64,000 nt of DNA from Bisporella sp. PMI_857 (lineage: Eukaryota > Ascomycota > Leotiomycetes > Helotiales > Helotiaceae): positions 434,001 through 498,000 of the forward strand of contig JAJSPD010000027.1 in assembly GCA_021307315.1 (NCBI GenBank), read 5' to 3'. The notes beneath the pieces are model-generated. The model searched no databases. It saw only the letters and a program-made list of their open reading frames with translations, and had not been told where the DNA came from. The number at the start of each line of letters is the position of its first letter. Position 1 is the stretch's first letter. Below, piece after piece: positions 59,629 to 64,000 of the stretch. Both the position numbers and the translations under genes were made by a program.

Positions 59629-60465
59629 TCAGGTCTCTGCCATAATTTTTTCCAGTTCACAACAAACCTGGGAGGCATCCTTGTAATCGCACAACCAACA
59701 CTTCGCAATAATATCCCTTATTCTTGTGTCATCAATCATGGACAGCGGGAATTCCTTGGCGAGGTACTTCTTCCGAACGACGGCGTCAGTCTGGGAGGAG
59801 TAGGGAGGCCGGGAAGTCCATATCTCGAAGAGGACGGAACCGAGCGCGAAGATCTCCGTCTCGAGCGTGGGCTGCTTCCCTACCTGCGCCGGATGCTGGC
59901 TGCGCTTTTCGTACGCGACCCAAGAAACCTGCAGCTTCCCAGTGTGATCCACGAAGCTCGAGCCCGCGAAGTCGCAGATCTTGACCTGGCCGTTCCTATC
60001 GATCAGTATGTTCTGGCAGCCCAGGTCGCCGTGGAAGACCTTGCAGTCGTGCAGGTATTCCAGCCCCTTGCAGACCTCGATGGACCACCGGAGCGCCTGC
60101 GGCGGTCTCGCGCCGTCCGGCAGCTTCTTGAGCTCCTGCCGCAGATCTCCAACGTGCCTTTCCAGGACCAGGCTGGTCCCCCACTCGTCGAGCAGCTTGA
60201 CGATAAATTGCGATCCTTCTCTTTTGTTCTGGCCGAGCAGGTACAGGATCTCTTCTTCTCTGTCCAGGTCTCTCAGCCCTTGCCTGTCGCTGGGAAACAG
60301 CTTGATGACCTTCCTGTCGTCAATGGCAAAGATGCTCCCGGAGCCTCCGCCGCCCAGCGGCCGCAATCCCAGGAAGGAGAACGTATTCTTCCAAGACGTC
60401 TCGGTAAGCTCCTCGTAGCATGGCGTTGAGGGTTTTGTTGGGATTCTTGTGGTGAACGTGCACAT
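59629..60465 (-). CDS. Protein kinase of a Pezizomycotina-expanded family (278 aa)
   Basis: Intronless. The glycine-rich loop LGGGGSGSIFAI and the Lys in RKVIKLFP form the nucleotide pocket. The catalytic loop reads VFHGDLGCQNILID (Asp and Asn present; Arg replaced by Gly in the HRD motif) and the metal-binding segment is CDFAGSSF instead of DFG. This HGD/DFA pattern marks a fungal kinase family related to Tyr-kinase-like folds; substrates are unknown. The activation segment lacks a usual APE motif (VSWVAYEKRSQHP). The remaining lobe has EIFALGSVLFEIWTSRPPY. Length is a bare kinase domain. The coding region is clearly GC-richer than its AT-rich flanks. Confidence 0.9.
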   Translation of the reverse strand: MCTFTTRIPTKPSTPCYEELTETSWKNTFSFLGLRPLGGGGSGSIFAIDDRKVIKLFPSDRQGLRDLDREEEILYLLGQNKREGSQFIVKLLDEWGTSLVLERHVGDLRQELKKLPDGARPPQALRWSIEVCKGLEYLHDCKVFHGDLGCQNILIDRNGQVKICDFAGSSFVDHTGKLQVSWVAYEKRSQHPAQVGKQPTLETEIFALGSVLFEIWTSRPPYSSQTDAVVRKKYLAKEFPLSMIDDTRIRDIIAKCWLCDYKDASQVCCELEKIMAET

Positions 60466-63400
60466 TGTTAGCTGGTCTCATCGAAGACAGTAGGTACTTG
60501 TTTTGTTAATTCTGGAAGAAGAGCTATTCACGATATAGAGCATCAAGGTTGATTTTGGATATTCAAACAAGAAATGATCGGATGAGAGCCAGTTTTCGAC
60601 GACATCGATCTATGTAGAATATGCGCAAACAGCCACGGTCTCGATCTATCCAATTGATCATTCAATATTCAATTGGAGTGAGAATGTTTGCACTGTTGCT
60701 GCCCGATTTAAACAAAGCAATTGTGTTGAGGCTTAAAATGAGACACACTGTGTGAGATTGGGCATGCCAGGGATGCACGACATCCAAACAATTGCTATGA
60801 AACTGGGCGTCGGCTTTTTTTCGCCCAGGTTGTGTATGCAGCCTTATTGCTTTTTGGTGTGAGGTGCAGTTCAGGCGCCTATCATAAAGCTGGACTGCCA
60901 CATAGAAATGGCATCCTACATGCCGCTTTATACTCTTGTTTCCCATACGATTGAGAGAAGGATGATTGAAGGCTTATATACAGGCATCGTTTTATCCGCA
61001 TCCACACACAAACTACCAATTATATATCAATCAGTGTTGCAACGCTTCTTCGGAACACTGACGCTGACACGCAGTATGCGCTTTATTGAGCTGAGATGAT
61101 GAGGCTGTCATCATTGTCTACATACTTTTAAAGAAAAGCAACCAGTGTATGGCTAAAGAAGTGATGGTCAAATCACACTTCAAGCATCCTGCTGTCCGTT
61201 CATTTCAGTCATGCAAAACAGAGTAGAAAAATGGACCCTTTGAACCATTAGGATTAAGCTTAATCCGATGTTGGAAATTATGAATCTGTAATTCTCCGCT
61301 AACACTCATTACTGGCCAAAACTTCCGACCCCGACTTCTTGCGCTTCTCGCGCTTCTTGATATACCAGACGCTATAGGAAGAACAGACCGTGTAATAAAT
61401 GTAGTGATCAATTAGTGCCTCAAGCTTTGAGCAACCATTAACACACAACTTCAAATGAAGCGTCAACTGCGTGGTGTCTGGATGGCGGTTCCTGTGCACC
61501 TAATACGGATATATTAGCAGTGATTCAAACGACATAAAGTACCCTACTGCGCTCCAGCATTGCCACTATTCCAGATTTCATTTTGAGATTCTGTACAGCA
61601 GCTCGTTGTATGAAGATTCTCTGCACTTGTTGCAGGCTGCTATGTCCACGTCAAACTCACGTGACTGCTGTGCCGCCGGATCCATCATCATGGGACGCCG
61701 TAATCTCGCAACAATGACACATCGGCGATGACATAGCACCCTATTCAAGTGTCAAATGTTGGAATTAAAGCACAGATTTTGCTGGCTTTCCAAATCCTGA
61801 TGCCTAAAGAGGCCCCGCCACTAATGTATTCCATATTTGGGGGCCAATTACAAGCTCTGTAGCGTAAGGACTTTTAAAAGTACTTATGTGACAGATCTCC
61901 CCCCTAAAATGGATTTTTCCTCTTCTTGTTCTTTCACTCTTCAACATGTGTAAGAAACCGGCGAGGTAATACGAGTAAGATATGAGAGGATAATCTGGAG
62001 CTTAAAGGTGTGTAGATGTACATTCGTGTTTTCCTGGGCAGTTGCTAAAGCGGGCTTGGCACTAGACTGGCGCATTTCCATCCTGTTATCCTCGGCGTGG
62101 CAAGAAAAGGGAAAGCAAAAGCGAGAGGACTGAAGGAAGGATTCACAGATGACTGACTGGCTACACAAGACATCGTATCAGAAGCTAAATACCAACAAAT
62201 ACCAACAATGGATCTGTCCCATCCCCAAGGACACGGCCCACCTTCTAGACGTGCTTCTGGAAACGCTAACCGGTCAAGCGACTAGCAAATACTACCCTCC
62301 GCTTCCTGGCCCCGGGATTCTTTGCAGCTGTAGCAGCTAAGGATGCCATCAGCCGTCGACCTTATCATCTTGGCACTATCATGAGAATCGAATAGGAATT
62401 CAACTCTGGTCAAGACCCTGCGGTTCCGCCCAATCAGCACGTGAAAAGTCTCCTATTTATACCCGTTGTAGCGGTTTACCACATCGATGATCTTGTTTTT
62501 CGACCTCGCTGCTCCCGTTGGTGCAGACCTGACCAGGTTTCCTAGGACAGAGACGGGTTGCGGGGCGGTCTTGTGCTTGTACTTTAATGTACTACAATAT
62601 GCAATGATAGACAGTGCATAACATTGATTTGATTACAAGTATGCTGGGAAAGAGATTGTGGCAATAAGACAGGGAAACAGGGGAAACAATTGGACCAGGG
62701 TTTTCCGGGCCAGAAGGAATGTACACAATGATCACTCCTTTCGTGATACAACCAACGAATCAGGCCAATCTTACCTCACCTCCCCTCTTGGACGGTGTTG
62801 AATTTGATTTTATGGGGGGGGAGGTTCTTCAATTTACGATTTTTACAATGCGGGAGCGCCGACTTGTTAATTAGAGACGGCTGGAAAAAAGAGTGGTTGA
62901 ACTTCTTCTTTCGGCAAATGTTCCAATTCCCCCCTCCGAAGCTTTGACTAAGAATGCCAATGTCAACGGTGACGGGTGGCACAAAGCTGGGCGACTTGGT
63001 TTTCTTGTCCAGCTCTTGCGAAAGGCGCTGAATTTATGTTCAAGCATTTTCCAAGGTCTTACGCAAAAGCTTCCGATTCTGGGCGGGGGCAACTGCATGA
63101 AACTTGTACATGGCAAGATGCAACATCACCTCTTCCATGGAAACAGCAGTCAGCCGGGCTTTGGACAAACATCTACAGTAATTTGTCGAATAAATTATAC
63201 TGTAATGCGATGTTTCGCATTTTGGCCTAACCAACCTCAACCACAGGGTTACTGGGAGCGCACAGGATCGGCTATCAGCGAATTCGTCTCTGTGAGCTTC
63301 CCCTCTTGGCGATAGTCTCCACGCTGGCTTCGGCGTCTCGAAACCGACTGAACGATCTGTTTGGTCAGGGGCAAATGAACCATCGTGTGTTAAATTGTCC

Positions 63401-64000
63401 AACGCTTGAGAATATGGGGATTATGTATAATTCAAATGGGAAGGCGTCTCGTTAATCGCACGAGACGGCACGAGCACATTTTCCCTTAGTGGCTGCACAG
63501 AGTATACACTCCAGGGTCTCGTATTCCGATGACCTACCTGCGAGAATGCGGCAAGTTTCTGAGGAGGCTGGTATCAATCATGGCAATTGATTCATTCTTC
63601 TCAGCTTAGTCTCATATCATTGGAAGAATGCAGATAGACGTCAGACAGATAGTGTCTAGACTGGTGGTAAAATATGGTACGCACCCATGTACATAGACAA
63701 CGCGATATATTCAGTAAGTCTGCATTCTCTCCTATGGGTTAGCAGAGTCCAGCTTGCTGATTCGCCTGGAATCTAGTGGCGACGCATCCGCCCCCCACCA
63801 CCTTTAGGCTCAACCCTGTCTCCATGACCTTCTTAATCTGTCAAAGCTTTCTACCGAATATGCTGATACTTCCCTCTTCTGCATTAACCCCAGCTCCCAG
63901 CATGTGGCATAAATACCCTCCAAGACCCTCGTGGTCTCGAGGATTGGAATCTGGTATCAGTCGCCAGCCATTTCGTCGGGCTTACTCTTCCCTCATTGAA
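60466..64000. other. Gene-free right end
   Basis: About 3.5 kb. Frames at 62893-63315 and 63402-63040 overlap on opposite strands and show no recognisable domain, so neither is called. A G-run lies at 62814-62821. The region holds the promoter of the kinase gene. Confidence 0.5.

Noticed and set aside
62893..63402. Overlapping frames on both strands near the right end
   Set aside because: Both-strand open frames of similar length in the same place point to chance; neither has family features.

Overview
The window is nuclear DNA of a filamentous ascomycete (Pezizomycotina). Evidence: short introns (about 45-120 nt) with GTAAGT-type donors, CTAAC/CTGAC branch sites and nearby AG acceptors; HET-domain, 2EXR and WSC genes; a PX-associated/DUF3818 protein; a Sch9-type kinase; and an RSC Npl6 subunit. 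A Leotiomycete is my best guess from general resemblance, but the sequence alone does not prove it. All gene models were spliced by eye.

Left part (0-10 kb): a PHD-finger protein (+), convergent with a minus-strand pair that looks like one membrane protein split by a reading-frame jump (2.8-5.5 kb), then a four-exon PX-associated/DUF3818 lipid-trafficking-type protein (6.9-9.2 kb).

10-15.3 kb: a secreted double-WSC protein, followed by about 3 kb of Ser/Thr-coding DNA built from tandem modules. Many modules carry their own ~50-nt intron-like segment, in various states of decay. The stretch ends in a broken carbohydrate-binding-like C-terminal domain. I consider this the most unusual locus in the window.

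15.7-32 kb: a GNAT acetyltransferase, a five-exon copper amine oxidase, a 2EXR protein, a transcription-type cyclin (Pch1/cyclin K-like), a secreted coiled-coil protein, a nonsense-interrupted 2EXR gene, tRNA-Arg(UCG), a frameshifted CMP/dCMP-deaminase-like gene, and the RSC subunit Npl6/Rsc7. A ~3.2 kb low-complexity promoter region then separates Npl6 from SCH9.

35-64 kb: the AGC kinase SCH9 (C2 plus kinase), a single-exon HET protein, a decayed cysteine-rich membrane protein, more than 9 kb of gene-poor, microsatellite-rich DNA, a Clg1/Pho80-type cyclin, a small His/Arg-tailed protein and a fungal-expansion protein kinase. The last 3.5 kb shows no supportable gene.

Several genes here carry single-base frame breaks or nonsense codons. 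Each could be real pseudogenization or a sequence/assembly error; I state which evidence points each way. No operons are expected. The nutrient/growth-control genes (SCH9, two cyclins, Npl6) are ordinary core genes and show no sign of forming a dedicated cluster. I see no biosynthetic cluster, CRISPR array or intact transposon.
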